Below, in pieces: positions 44,220 through 54,500 of a stretch of DNA of 64,000 nt (positions are counted from its first letter, which is position 1; the number at the start of each line of letters is the position of its first letter). Under the pieces are notes generated by a model that saw only the letters and a list, made by a program, of their open reading frames with translations, was not told where the DNA came from and ran no database searches. The stretch is from the NCBI RefSeq assembly GCF_016522535.1, contig NZ_JAEHOI010000002.1, positions 248,001 through 312,000 on the forward strand, written 5' to 3'. This DNA comes from Leucobacter edaphi (lineage in GTDB: Bacteria; Actinomycetota; Actinomycetes; Actinomycetales; Microbacteriaceae). A program made the position numbers and the translations under genes.

Positions 44220-44347
44220 GTGCGTCTCTCTTCGTGGGTGCGGTGCCGCGCCGATCTCACCCGAGGCGCAGCGGCCGGCGCTCCGATGGCGCCGACGATG
44301 AATACGTACGCGGCCCAGTCTATTCCAGGAGGCGTCTCCCGCGGCGC

Positions 44348-44353
44348 TAAGCT
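44348..44353 (+). promoter_or_regulatory. MiaE-like gene -10 element (leaderless start)
   Basis: TAAGCT ending 6 nt before the GTG at 44360. Confidence 0.55.
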
Positions 44354-44359
44354 GGCAGG

Positions 44360-45082
44360 GTGTTCGAGTGGATCCAGAGCCTCAGGGGCAAATCGAAAGC
44401 CCCCGCGCGCAAGCTACGCTCCCGCGGCGACGTCGGAGACACCGAGCGGGTCGAGCTCGCGGAGTTCGCTCCCGGCATGCTCCCGTTTCTCGGTCTGACG
44501 GCCTACCTCCAGCTCGAGCTCTACGAGGCCGCCACCCGCGCCGTCTCCGGCGCAGCGACGCTGCAGGCGAAGGACGTGCTCGCCCGCGTTGCCGGGCAGA
44601 CGCTCGAGAAGCATCAGCGACTCACCGCTGAGCTCCGGGCGCGCGGCGTCGAACCGCACACCGTCATGGCGCCGTTCTCCTCGGTGATCGAGGACTACGT
44701 CGAGCGCATCGACACGACGGACTGGCACCAGCATCTGCTGTCTCTCTACCTGGTCGGCGGCCTGTTCGACGATTTCTTCGCGAGTCTTGCCGGCGGGCTC
44801 AAGGACAGCTTCCGCGCCGAGGCGATCTCGATCCTGCAGCGGGAAACCGGTCGGGCCGAGCTCAAGGCCCTGCTCGAGGCCGAGCTCGAGAGCGACGAGA
44901 AGCTCGGGAGCTGGCTCGCGCTGTGGGGGCGCAGGCTCGTCGGCGACACGCTTCTCGTCTCCCGCGCGGTCCTGAACCTCAGTGAGCACCGCGCGTTCGA
45001 CGAGAGCGAGGTCGAGCCCGTCTTCACCGAGCTCATCGCGGACCACATCAGGCGAATGGACGCCCTCGGGCTGACGGCCTGA
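44360..45082 (+). CDS. Ferritin-fold protein, MiaE-like
   Basis: A 240-aa all-helical protein of the actinobacterial MiaE_2 type (tRNA hydroxylase-like, ferritin fold). Possible di-iron ligands include Glu and His residues in QLELYEAATR, TLEKHQRL, FRAEAISILQRE and LIADHIRRMD. Substrate and even catalysis are not established for this group. The start is a leaderless-type GTG 6 nt after TAAGCT. rlmC follows 19 bp downstream and may be cotranscribed. Confidence 0.8.
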   Translation: MFEWIQSLRGKSKAPARKLRSRGDVGDTERVELAEFAPGMLPFLGLTAYLQLELYEAATRAVSGAATLQAKDVLARVAGQTLEKHQRLTAELRARGVEPHTVMAPFSSVIEDYVERIDTTDWHQHLLSLYLVGGLFDDFFASLAGGLKDSFRAEAISILQRETGRAELKALLEAELESDEKLGSWLALWGRRLVGDTLLVSRAVLNLSEHRAFDESEVEPVFTELIADHIRRMDALGLTA

Positions 45083-45101
45083 TCATCGATCCGGATCCAG
45101 A

Positions 45102-46328
45102 ATGTCCCTCCCGCACTGCGACTACTTCGAGGCGGGGCGCTGCCGCTCCTGCGCCCTGATCGAAACCCCCTACGCTGAGCAGCTGCGCGCGAAAGAGGCC
45201 AGGTGCAGGGAGCTGCTTCCGGAGCTGGGCCCAGGTCGGTGGCTGCCGAGCGTCGAAGGCGGGGACCGGGACTTCCGCAACAAGGCCAAGCTCGTCGTCG
45301 GGGGAGGCGCGGGAGCGGTCACCCTCGGGATCCTCGGCCCTGACGGCTCGGGCGTCGATCTGCGGGACTGCCTCATCCAGTCGCCCGGCCTGCGGGCGGC
45401 GATCCCGCGCCTCGCGACCTTCCTCGATGCCACCGGACTCCCACCGTATGACGTCCCGGCCCGGCGGGGTGAGCTGAAGTTCGCGCACCTCACCGAGGCG
45501 CCCTCGGGCGAGCTCATGGTGCGCTTCGTCTCGCGTACGCAGGAGGGGCTCGACCGCCTGCGCGCGCGGCTCCCGGAGCTGCTGCGCGCCCTGCCGGAGG
45601 CGCGAGTCGTCTCCGTGAACCTGCTGCCCGAGCATCGGGCGGTGCTCGAGGGCGAACGAGAAGAGGTGCTGCACGGCACCTCGCTCGACATGCAGCTCGG
45701 CGGGATCGACCTGCACCTGCGGCCGCGGAGCTTCTTCCAGACCAACACCGCCGTTGCCCGCGAGCTCTACGCGCAGGCCGCCGACTGGGTGGCTCGACGC
45801 AATCCCCGGTCGCTGTGGGATCTCTATTGCGGGGTCGGTGGGTTCGCGCTGCACCTCGCGGAGCCCTCCGAGCAGCGGCGCGACGGAGCAGGACAGGGAC
45901 CCGGATCCGGATCCGAGCCGGCCACTGCGCCCGCACGCCGCGTGCTCGGTGTCGAGATTTCGGAGGAGGCCGTCCGATCTGCGCGGCGCAGCGCGGCCGA
46001 TGCCGGGCTCGCGGCAGCGTTCCTGGCCGAGGACGCCACGGCCTTCGCGCTCGCATCGGCGCGCGAGGACCGGCCGGAGGCGATCATCGTCAACCCTCCG
46101 CGGCGCGGGATCGGCGCGGAACTCGCCGACTGGATCGAGGACTCCGGGGTTGACCTCGTCGTCTACTCCAGCTGCAATCCGGAGAGCCTGGCGAAGGATC
46201 TCACCCGCATGCCGGCCTACGAGATCGCCGAGGCCCGCGTGTTCGACATGTTCCCGCACACGAATCACCTCGAGGTGATGGTGCTGCTCACCCGAGGATC
46301 GGGATCGGATGGGATGATGGGCACGTGA
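45102..46328 (+). CDS. rlmC: 23S rRNA (uracil-C5)-methyltransferase RlmC-like
   Basis: A 408-aa SAM-dependent RNA m5U methyltransferase of the RumA/RumB family. N-terminal Fe-S cysteines are Cys6, Cys14 and Cys17 (CDYFEAGRCRSC). SAM site DLYCGVGGFALHLA, catalytic Cys in YSSCNPESLAKDL, FQTN and VNPPRRGIG. The absence of a TRAM domain and the CxxC start fit RlmC/RumB (23S U747 in E. coli). An acidic insert (SEQRRDGAGQGPGSGS) splits the Rossmann region. The stop overlaps coaBC (GTGA). Confidence 0.9.
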   Translation: MSLPHCDYFEAGRCRSCALIETPYAEQLRAKEARCRELLPELGPGRWLPSVEGGDRDFRNKAKLVVGGGAGAVTLGILGPDGSGVDLRDCLIQSPGLRAAIPRLATFLDATGLPPYDVPARRGELKFAHLTEAPSGELMVRFVSRTQEGLDRLRARLPELLRALPEARVVSVNLLPEHRAVLEGEREEVLHGTSLDMQLGGIDLHLRPRSFFQTNTAVARELYAQAADWVARRNPRSLWDLYCGVGGFALHLAEPSEQRRDGAGQGPGSGSEPATAPARRVLGVEISEEAVRSARRSAADAGLAAAFLAEDATAFALASAREDRPEAIIVNPPRRGIGAELADWIEDSGVDLVVYSSCNPESLAKDLTRMPAYEIAEARVFDMFPHTNHLEVMVLLTRGSGSDGMMGT

Positions 46329-47740
46329 ATATCGTCCTCGGAGTGACCGGCGGCATCGCCGCGTACAAGGCCGTCCTGCTCGCCCGGCTTCTCGTGGAGG
46401 AGGGGCACGACGTGCACGTCGTCCCCACCGAGGACGCGCTCCGCTTCGTCGGAAAGCCCACCTGGGAGGCGATCAGCCGGCACCCCGTGACGACCTCGGT
46501 GCACGAGGACGTCCCCGAGGTGCGCCACGTGGCGCTCGGGCAGCGCGCCGACCTCGTCGTCGTCGCTCCGGCGACCGCGAACACGCTCGCGCGCATGGCG
46601 GCGGGGATCGCGGACGACCTGCTCGGAACGACGCTCCTCGCGACCCGCGCACCGGTGCTCGTCGCCCCGGCGATGCACACGGAAATGTGGCAGCACCCGG
46701 CGACGCAGGACAACGTCGCGATCCTGCGCTCCCGCGGCGTGTCCTTCCAGGGGCCCGAGAGCGGGCGGCTCACCGGCGACGACAGCGGTCCAGGGCGCAT
46801 GAGCGAGCCGGAGGCCATCGCCGCGCGCATCGCCGAGCTGCTCGGCTCCGCCGGTGCCGCGGCCCCCGATGACGATGAGTCCGATCACGAGGCCGCCCTC
46901 GCGAGCGCCGTCGACCTGAGCGCGCGCGCCGGCTCCTCCGCATCGCCAGCCCCGGGAGTGGGCGATGCTCCGGCGGAAGACCCGTTCACCGAAGCATTCG
47001 ACGCCGTTCCCGAGGACGACGCCACGCGGGCGGTCCCGGTGCCGCCCGCGAGCGGAGACCTCTCCGGCCTGCGGATCCTCGTGACCGCGGGAGGAACCAG
47101 GGAGCCGATCGACCCCGTTCGATACATCGGAAACCGCTCGAGCGGCAAGCAGGGAGTCGCCGTTGCGCTCGCCGCGGCGGACCGCGGGGCGAAAGTGGTG
47201 CTGCTCTCGGCGAATATCGACGAGTCGGTGCTCGCAGAAGCGCGTCGCAGGGAGGGCATCCGGATCGTGCCCGTCTCGACGACCGCTGAGCTCGAGCGCG
47301 CCGCGATCGCGGCGGCCACTGGCGCCGAGGTGATCGTGATGGCCGCCGCCGTCGCCGATTACCGGGTCGCGGAGGTGTCCGAGGCGAAGATCCGCAAGGA
47401 GGACGGCGGCGCACCGACGATCTCTCTCGTCGAGAACCCCGACATTCTCGTCGGCCTCGTCGACGAGCGCCGCCCCGGCCAGGTCATCGTCGGCTTCGCG
47501 GCCGAGACCGTCGAGAGCGAGGAGGAACTCCTCGAGCGCGGCAGACGGAAGCTCGCTCGCAAGGGGGTCGACCTGCTGGCGGTCAACGCCGTCGGGTGGG
47601 GCGAGGGCTTCGAGACCGAGGAGAACGCACTCGTCGTGCTCGACGGCGACGGCCAGGTCGCAGCACGCGCGGCCGGATCGAAGCGCGAGACCGCCGAACG
47701 GCTGCTCGACACGGTGCTGCAGGATCTGCACGCGATCTGA
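46325..47740 (+). CDS. coaBC: Bifunctional phosphopantothenoylcysteine decarboxylase/synthetase
   Basis: A 471-aa CoaBC converting 4'-phosphopantothenate and cysteine to 4'-phosphopantetheine for coenzyme A. The CoaC half (1-180) has GGIAAYKAV, PATANTLARMA, and PAMHTEMW with the actinobacterial His. The CoaB half (from about 240) has VTAGGTREPIDPVRYIGNRSSGKQG, AAAVADYR and KIRKE. The two are joined by an unusually long acidic/Ala-rich linker (about 178-243). The GTG start is coupled to rlmC. A strong hairpin follows. Confidence 0.94.
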   Translation: MNIVLGVTGGIAAYKAVLLARLLVEEGHDVHVVPTEDALRFVGKPTWEAISRHPVTTSVHEDVPEVRHVALGQRADLVVVAPATANTLARMAAGIADDLLGTTLLATRAPVLVAPAMHTEMWQHPATQDNVAILRSRGVSFQGPESGRLTGDDSGPGRMSEPEAIAARIAELLGSAGAAAPDDDESDHEAALASAVDLSARAGSSASPAPGVGDAPAEDPFTEAFDAVPEDDATRAVPVPPASGDLSGLRILVTAGGTREPIDPVRYIGNRSSGKQGVAVALAAADRGAKVVLLSANIDESVLAEARRREGIRIVPVSTTAELERAAIAAATGAEVIVMAAAVADYRVAEVSEAKIRKEDGGAPTISLVENPDILVGLVDERRPGQVIVGFAAETVESEEELLERGRRKLARKGVDLLAVNAVGWGEGFETEENALVVLDGDGQVAARAAGSKRETAERLLDTVLQDLHAI

Positions 47741-47781
47741 GCGATCCGGCGCCGCTGCCGGTGCCGGTGCACGAGCGCGTG

Positions 47782-47830
47782 AAACGCCGATGGCGGGCGA
47801 GGACCGTGGTCCCGCCCGCCATCGGCGTTT
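47782..47830. terminator. Bidirectional terminator for coaBC and DUF3107
   Basis: An 18-bp perfect stem AAACGCCGAT.../...ATCGGCGTTT (47782-47799 with 47813-47830). The loop can extend pairing (GGAC with GTCC). Confidence 0.85.
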
Positions 47831-47851
47831 CGTGTTCGTCGCCAGCGGCGA

Positions 47852-48076
47852 CTAGCTGATGAAGCCGACCTTCCGCTCGGTCTCTCCGCCGATCTCCACA
47901 TAGGAGATCGAATCCGTGCTGATCAGGAAGGTGCGACCCTTCGCGTCGGTGAGGGTCACGACCGGCGCGGCCTTCGTCAGCGCGTCGTCGACGAACGCGC
48001 GGAGCTCCTCCGCGGCCTCGTTCGATTCGAATGCGAGCTCGCGGGGCGAGTGCTTGATGCCGATGCGTACTTCCAC
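47852..48076 (-). CDS. DUF3107 family protein
   Basis: A 74-aa DUF3107 protein, starting MEVRIGIKHSPRELAFESNE and ending YVEIGGETERKVGF, matching the small mycobacterial protein next to the AdnAB region (Rv3208A-like, from memory). Function unknown; it has a hydrolase-regulator-sized alpha/beta fold. The frame is open far upstream, but the GTG at 48076 lies 5 nt after a near-perfect GGAGGAGG site and gives the conserved start. It is divergent from adnA. Confidence 0.88.
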   Translation of the reverse strand: MEVRIGIKHSPRELAFESNEAAEELRAFVDDALTKAAPVVTLTDAKGRTFLISTDSISYVEIGGETERKVGFIS

Positions 48077-48081
48077 GGGTG

Positions 48082-48089
48082 CCTCCTCC
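48082..48089 (-). promoter_or_regulatory. Strong ribosome site fixing the DUF3107 start
   Basis: GGAGGAGG on the minus strand, 5 nt before the GTG at 48076. It is among the strongest sites in the window and rules out the ATG at 48118. Confidence 0.8.
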
Positions 48090-48226
48090 GATGACGCGGC
48101 GGATGCCGCGGTCTGCATACGATCGAGTCTAGGGGCGCGGCACCGCCTCGGCACCCGCTCCGGGCTGGCGTTCGCCGTCAGCGCAGCCGCGGATCGGATC
48201 GTCCCGTCCGTGTCGGTGGTCCTCAG

Positions 48227-48232
48227 TAGGCT
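48227..48232 (+). promoter_or_regulatory. adnA -10 element (leaderless start)
   Basis: TAGGCT ending 6 nt before the ATG at 48239. It drives the adnA-adnB operon. Confidence 0.65.
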
Positions 48233-48238
48233 TGCCGC

Positions 48239-51200
48239 ATGTTCACTCCCGACCCTGCCCAGTCGCGCGCGCTCGGCCTCGATCCCGAGCGTCACGCTCG
48301 GGTGCTCGGGGCGCCAGGCACCGGAAAGACCGCGGTGCTCGTGCGCGCGTACGCCGCCGCGTTCGATCTCCCGGGGTGGGAAGAGGAAGACGTGCTGGGC
48401 ATCGGGGCGAATCGGCTGGTCGCGAGCGCGCTCAGAGCGGAGGTCGAGCGAGCGGTTGATCGCGCGATCGGGGGAACTCCGGTGCGCACGCCGGCCTCGC
48501 TCGCCTTTGCGCTCCTGGGGCGCTGCCGGGCGCTCGCGGGGGCGGAGGCCTGGCGGCTGCTCACTGGAACGGCAGAGGACGAGGCGATCGCCTCGGTGCT
48601 GGAGCGCGGAGCGGCCGCGGGAGCCGAGGTCCAGGGGATCGAGCCGGAGGTGCTGGCAACGCCCCTGTTGCGCGGAGAGCTGCGTGAGCTCAGGAGAATT
48701 CTCGACGACTTCGGCCTCGACGCCTCGTCGTTCGGCGCGGAGCTCGCCGCGGTGCGGGGCGAGAGGGAGTCCGCGCCAGAGGAAACGCTGGTGCAGCGCT
48801 GGCGTGATGGCCTGAGCATTCTCGCCGCGGTTGACGAGGTGCTCGCGGAGCAGCGGCCCTCCGAGTTGAGCTCGAGCGCGCTGCTGCGCGCCGCGGCGGA
48901 GGCCGTGCGGGCGGAGGGCGGCACCGGGGCCGGTGCGCTGCTCCGGATTCCCCGGCTGATCCTCGTGGACGATGCGCAGGAGCTCGGCGAGGGGGAGGTC
49001 GCCCTGCTCGCGGCGTGCGCCGGCGCTGGCAGCCGGATCTGGGCGTTCGGAGACCCCGACCTCTCGACGGCGGCATTCCACGGCGAACGCACGCTCATCA
49101 TGGCCCGGCTCACTGACGAGCTGCGGCGAAAGGGCGCTCCGGAGACGCCGGGGGACGGGGCCGAGCAGCTCGTCGTACTGGAGACGGTCCACCGTCATGG
49201 AACAGCGCTCCGCGGGCTGGTCCAGGGTCTCACCGGCAGGATCGGCGCTGCGGGCGCCGGGGCACAGCGGCGCGCCGAGAGCGCGCCCTCCGGGCCCGGC
49301 GGCGCCGTGGAGTTCGCCGTCGCCGCATCGGCCGCCGAACAGCTCGGAATCATCGCGCACCGTTTCCGTGCGCGTCACCTCGGGCTCGGCGGGTCGGACC
49401 GCGTGCGCTGGGAAGACATGGCCGTCATCTGCCGCAGCCGCGCCGAGGCGGCACGGATCGCGCGCCAGCTGGCGCTGCACCAGGTTCCCACGGGGATCGC
49501 AGCTGGCGGGGTCGTGCTGAGGGAGCATCGCCTCGTGCACGAGCTCGTCGCCCTGCTGCGTCACGCCCTCGGGCTTGAACCGCTCACCCCCGACCACGTG
49601 CTCGGTCTCGTGGGCGGCGTGGTCGGGGGACTGGACCCGGTCGCGGTGCGCCGCCTCAGGGGCGCGCTGCTGCTGCAGGAGCGCCGGGCGGCGCGCGCAG
49701 AGGGCAGGGAAGCCGCCTCGATCGAGGCGGTCGTGGCCGAGGCCTTCGCCTTCCCCGGCGTCGAGGCGATCGTCGACAGCCGGGGCGGGCGCGTGCTGCG
49801 CAGGCTCGGCCTCGTCGCCGCGGCGGGGGCGTCCGTCAACGCCGCGGGCGGGACCCCGCGCGAGGTGCTCTGGGCGCTCTGGGACGCCACGAAGCTCGCG
49901 GCTGGGTGGCAGGAGGACGCCCTCTCCGGACGTGGAGCCCGCGCGGACGAGGCACATCGCTCGCTCGATGCGGTGCTCGCGCTGTTCTTCGCCCTCCAAC
50001 GGCACGAGGAGCAGGACAGCGAACAGCCGATCGCCGAGCTGCTCGACGAACTGCTCGCCAGCACGGTCCCCGAGGACACGCTCGCGCGCCGCGCCGCTGG
50101 TGACGCCGTGACGATCACCACGCCGCAGGGTGCGATTGGCCGCGAATTCGACGTCGTCGCCATCGTCGGGCTACAGGACGGCGGCTGGCCGAACCTCCGC
50201 ACGCGCGGTTCCCTCCTCGGGACGGCGGCCCTCGAGCGGCTGCTGCAGGGCGGCGAGGCGCTGCCGCCGAGTCGGAAAGACACGATGCACGACGAGCTGC
50301 GGCTCCTCGCGCAGAGCGCCTCCCGCGCGAAGCGCGAACTCCTCGTCGTGGCCATCGCCGACGACGACGAGCAGCCGAGCCCGTTCTTCCGCTTCGGCTC
50401 GGCACACCGCGTCGACGGGCTGCCGAGTTCGCGGCTCACGCTCCGTGGGGCGACGGCGCGGGCGCGGCGCGAACTCGCGCTCGATCCCCAGCGCGACGAG
50501 GCGCTCGCCGCGCTCGTCGCGCTCACGCGCGAGGGCGTCGCTGGCGCGCATCCCGACGAGTGGTACGGCGTGCTTCCGCCCAGTACGAGCGCGCCGCTCA
50601 TCGATCTTGACGGGGATCCGGAAGCGGTGGTTCCGGTCTCGCCATCGCAGCTCGAGCGGGCCGAGGAATGCCCGCTCAACTGGGCAATCGGAGCGCTCGG
50701 CGGTGGCGGTGGCGGGGTGCAGGCCAGCCTGGGAACCCTCGTGCACCACGCGATGGAAACGGTGTCGGATCCCGATCCTGAACAGCTGTTCGCAGTCGTC
50801 CGGGAGGAGTGGCGGAAGCTGCCGTTCGATGCGGAGTGGGAGTCCGAGCGCGCGCTCGCGCTCGCGCGCGCCATGACGGAGGGCGTCGCCGCCTATCTCG
50901 CCGAGTTCCAGGCGTCCGATCGGCAACTCGTCGGACGGGAGGCCGGCTTCCGGGTGCCGATCGAGCGCGCGCTGCTCCGCGGGATCGCGGATCGGCTCGA
51001 GCGGCGCGAATCGGCGGACGGCCGCGCGGAGGTGACGGTGCTCGACCTGAAGACGGGCGGGAACGCGCCGAGCGCGCCCGCGACCCAGGAGAACGCGCAG
51101 CTGCAGGCGTATCAGCTGGGCGTCATGCTCGGCGCTTTCGCCCCGGAGCCGCCGTCCGACGGCGACATCCCGGTTCCCGGCCCGGCGCCCGTGGGCGATC

Positions 51201-51517
51201 AGGTGCCGGTGCCCGATCCGGCGCCGGTGCCCGATCCGGCAGAGCCGGGAGCACCGGCGCTCACCGGCGAGGAGACGACGGGCGGGGCCCGCCTGCTCTA
51301 CGTGCACCCGAAAGCGCGCGGCAAGAATGCCTTCGTCGAGCGCGTGCAGGCACCCCTGACCGAGGAGATGCGCGAGGCCTTCGCCGGGCGCGTCGCCGCG
51401 GTTGCGCGGGTCATGGCCGCCGGCACCTTCGACGCGCGCGTCCAGCACCACTGCAGCGACCCGCACGCGCCGGGCGAGTGCAGCCTCCACATCATCCCGG
51501 CGGTGAGCCGCGCATGA
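48239..51517 (+). CDS. adnA: AdnA-like helicase-nuclease subunit
   Basis: A 1092-aa subunit of the actinobacterial AdnAB double-strand-end resection machine. N-terminal UvrD-like motor: Walker A GAPGTGKTAV, motif II LVDDAQEL, motif III GDPDLSTAAFHGE. The C-terminal RecB-type nuclease (about 800-1092) has ERAEECPLNW and LDLKTGGN (catalytic Asp/Lys). Only three cysteines suit a cluster there (C in EECPLN, then C-X8-C in HHCSDPHAPGECS), short of the usual four-Cys set. A Pro/Val/Asp-rich linker lies near residues 976-1010. The ATG follows TAGGCT, and the stop overlaps adnB (ATGA). Confidence 0.9.
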   Translation: MFTPDPAQSRALGLDPERHARVLGAPGTGKTAVLVRAYAAAFDLPGWEEEDVLGIGANRLVASALRAEVERAVDRAIGGTPVRTPASLAFALLGRCRALAGAEAWRLLTGTAEDEAIASVLERGAAAGAEVQGIEPEVLATPLLRGELRELRRILDDFGLDASSFGAELAAVRGERESAPEETLVQRWRDGLSILAAVDEVLAEQRPSELSSSALLRAAAEAVRAEGGTGAGALLRIPRLILVDDAQELGEGEVALLAACAGAGSRIWAFGDPDLSTAAFHGERTLIMARLTDELRRKGAPETPGDGAEQLVVLETVHRHGTALRGLVQGLTGRIGAAGAGAQRRAESAPSGPGGAVEFAVAASAAEQLGIIAHRFRARHLGLGGSDRVRWEDMAVICRSRAEAARIARQLALHQVPTGIAAGGVVLREHRLVHELVALLRHALGLEPLTPDHVLGLVGGVVGGLDPVAVRRLRGALLLQERRAARAEGREAASIEAVVAEAFAFPGVEAIVDSRGGRVLRRLGLVAAAGASVNAAGGTPREVLWALWDATKLAAGWQEDALSGRGARADEAHRSLDAVLALFFALQRHEEQDSEQPIAELLDELLASTVPEDTLARRAAGDAVTITTPQGAIGREFDVVAIVGLQDGGWPNLRTRGSLLGTAALERLLQGGEALPPSRKDTMHDELRLLAQSASRAKRELLVVAIADDDEQPSPFFRFGSAHRVDGLPSSRLTLRGATARARRELALDPQRDEALAALVALTREGVAGAHPDEWYGVLPPSTSAPLIDLDGDPEAVVPVSPSQLERAEECPLNWAIGALGGGGGGVQASLGTLVHHAMETVSDPDPEQLFAVVREEWRKLPFDAEWESERALALARAMTEGVAAYLAEFQASDRQLVGREAGFRVPIERALLRGIADRLERRESADGRAEVTVLDLKTGGNAPSAPATQENAQLQAYQLGVMLGAFAPEPPSDGDIPVPGPAPVGDQVPVPDPAPVPDPAEPGAPALTGEETTGGARLLYVHPKARGKNAFVERVQAPLTEEMREAFAGRVAAVARVMAAGTFDARVQHHCSDPHAPGECSLHIIPAVSRA
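51171..51260. repeat. Proline-rich coding repeat in adnA
   Basis: Imperfect CCGGTGCCCGATCCGG repeats encode alternating VPDPAP/VPVPDP units inside the nuclease domain. They resemble the GC-rich minisatellites of the intergenic regions. Confidence 0.65.
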
Positions 51518-54500
51518 GACCGAACGACGCCCCTGAACCGACGGGAACCAGAGCAATGACCGACGCGAGCCGAACCACCCCGCAGTCAGCGGAGACGCTC
51601 GCGCCCGTGTTCTCGGCCGCCCGCATCGCGGAACTCCTTGCAGTGCCGCCGAAACCCACGATCACTCCCACCTCCGAGCAGCGTGGCGTGATCGAGCACC
51701 CGCTATCGGGCAGCACGCTCGTCGTCGCGGGCGCCGGCAGCGGAAAAACCGAGACCATGGCGAATCGGGTCGTCTGGCTCGTGGCGAACGGGCTCGTCGC
51801 CCCGGATCACGTCCTGGGCCTCACCTTCACCCGGAAGGCCGCGGGCGAGCTCCGAGAGCGCATCACGGGTCGCCTGCTCACCTTCGTCGAGCGGCTCGCC
51901 GACGCCGCCTCGCTCGGAAAGCTGAGCGAAGCGGAGCTGATCCGGGCGAACGAACTCGAGGCCTTGCTGGGCGACGGCCTCGACCTGCCCGAGGTGAGCA
52001 CGTACAACGCCTTCGCCGCCGGGGTGCTCCAGGAGTTTGGCGCCGCGGCCGGGCTGGCGCCGGGTGCCGCGATTATCGACGAGGCCACGGCCTGGCGCAT
52101 CGCGCGCGAGGTGATGGTCGGGAGCACGGATCCCGCGCTCGTCACGAGCGAACTATCGATCCCCGCGCTCACCGAGAAGGTCATCGAAATGGATCACGCC
52201 GTTTCCGACCACCTCAGCTCGCTCGAGCGCGTCGACGCGATCGTCGCCGAGTTCGCCCGCGTCACGAGCCTGCCCTACGACCGGAAAGAGCGCGATCGCG
52301 GCGGCGAACCCAGCGGCAAGGTCTACGCGCCGGTGCGCGACGCGGTCGCAGCGCTCTCGGAGAACCCCCTGATCACGCGCCTCGCACGCGAGTACGCTGC
52401 CGAGAAACAGCGCAGGGGGGTGCTCGAGTTCTCGGACCAGCTCGCGCTCGCCACGCTGGCCCTGGAACGCTCCGCTGACGCCGTGGCCGTGCTGCGCGCT
52501 CGGCACCGCGCGGTGCTCCTCGACGAGGTACAGGACACCTCGGTGGGGCAGACCCGCTTTCTGTCTCGGATCTTCGCGGGCGGATCCGTCATGGCCGTGG
52601 GGGACCCCCACCAGTCGATCTACGGCTGGCGCGGGGCCTCGGCGGCCGGGCTCAGCTCCTTCCACCGCGATTTCCGCGGACGGCGCGGCTCCGCGGGCAG
52701 CGATGCGGAGGCGCGGCAAGCCGCGCCCTCCGTGGGCGAGGGCGGTTCGACGCTCACGCTCTCCACCAGCTGGCGCAACCCGGAATCGGTGCTCGCGGCC
52801 GCGAACGTGATCGCGGTTCCCCTCGCCGCCGAATCACCGATCGCGGTGCCCGAACTGGGGCCGCGCCCGGGAGCCGGTGCCGGCTCAGTCGACTGGCGGT
52901 ACCCGGAGACCATCCACGAGGAGCGCATCGCCGTCGCCGAGTGGATGCGGGATGCGCGCGAAAGCCACCTCGCGGCGACGGGGGAGCAGGCCACCGCCGC
53001 GGTGATCTTCCGCAATCGTCGGCACATGGCTGCGTTCGCCTCGGCGCTCGCGGACGTCGGGGTCCCCGCGCGGATCGTCGGCGTCGGCGGGCTCCTCACG
53101 ACGCCGGAGGTCACCGACATCGTGAGTACGCTGCGGTGCCTCTGGTACGCGGACGCGGGGAGCGCGCTCATCCGCGTGCTCGCGGGCCCGAGATTCCGGA
53201 TCGGTGCAGCTGACCTTGCCGGCCTGAACCGCGCCAGGCGCTGGTTCGCTGAGCGGGACACGGCCATGCAGCCGCTGACCCCCGAGGATCGTGCCGCTGA
53301 CGCGGTGCTTCCCGATCCCGATCGCGAGGTCACGCTCGTCGACGCGCTGGATCGGATCGCCCAGCTGCGCGATCTCGACCACGGCGCGCTCCGCGAGATC
53401 AGCCCGGTCGGACGCGAGCGACTCCGTGAGGCTGGGCGCCTCCTCGCGGCCCTGCGTCAGCTCGTCGGCGGTGAGATCACCGAGCTGATCTCGGCGGTGG
53501 TGCAGGCGCTTCGTATCGACATCGAGCTCGACGCGAACGAGCGCTCCCCGCTCGCCGGAACCTCGAACGCGCACGCGAACGTTGACCGCTTCCTTGAACT
53601 CGTCGAGGGTCAGCTCGCCATCGACGAGCGGGGCACGCTCGCGTCGATCCTGGAGTGGATCGAACGCTCAACGGAGGGTGACCAGGTCGCCGAGCACGTC
53701 CCGGAGCCCGTGCCTGGAACGGTCCAGCTCATCACGGCGCACGGATCGAAGGGGCTCGAGTGGGATCTCGTCGCCGTGCCGCGACTCGTCACCGGGGAGT
53801 TCCCGTCCACGCCCAAGGAGGGCGGTGGATGGCTCCGCACCGGGCAATTGCCGGATGAACTGCGCGGCGACGCCGCCGCGAGGCCGCGGCTGGACTGGCG
53901 GATCGCCGACACCCAGCAGGAACTCAAAGAGCGCATCGCGGAGTACCGCGCAGCGCTGAAGGAGCGATTCGCCGAGGAGGAGCGTCGTCTTGCCTACGTC
54001 GCGGTGACCAGGGCAGCGGATCGCCTCCTGCTTACGGGGTCGTTCTGGGGAGGACAAACGCGTCAGCGCACCCCGTCTCCCTACCTCACGGAACTCGCGG
54101 AACGGGGCCTCATCAGCGGTCTTCCCGAGGCCTCCGAGTTCGAATCCGATCCGAGCGCGCTGGAGGAGGAGCGTCTCGTGTGGCCGCTCGATCCGCTCGG
54201 TACCCGCGCCGCAGCGGTCGAAGCGGCGGCCGAGCGCCTCCGCGCAGCGCTGGAGGAGCAGGCGGACACCCCTGGGCCGTCCGAGAGTCTCCCGGCCGAC
54301 GTGGACGAGAGCATCGCCCTGCTCATCGCCGAGCGCCGCGCCGCGCTCGCACCGAGCCGCGGGGACGAGGAGGTCGCGCTGCCGGAGCGCATCACCGCTT
54401 CGACCTTCCACGAGTTCGTCGATGATCCGGAGCGCGCGGAGCGGAACCGCCTGCGCCCCATCCCGCAGCGCCCCTACCGCCGCACCCGCGTGGGCAATCG

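Noticed and set aside
47852-50005. 717-codon minus-strand extension of DUF3107
   Set aside because: Only the last 74 codons match DUF3107; the GGAGGAGG site at 48082-48089 fixes the real start, and the rest is antisense to adnA.
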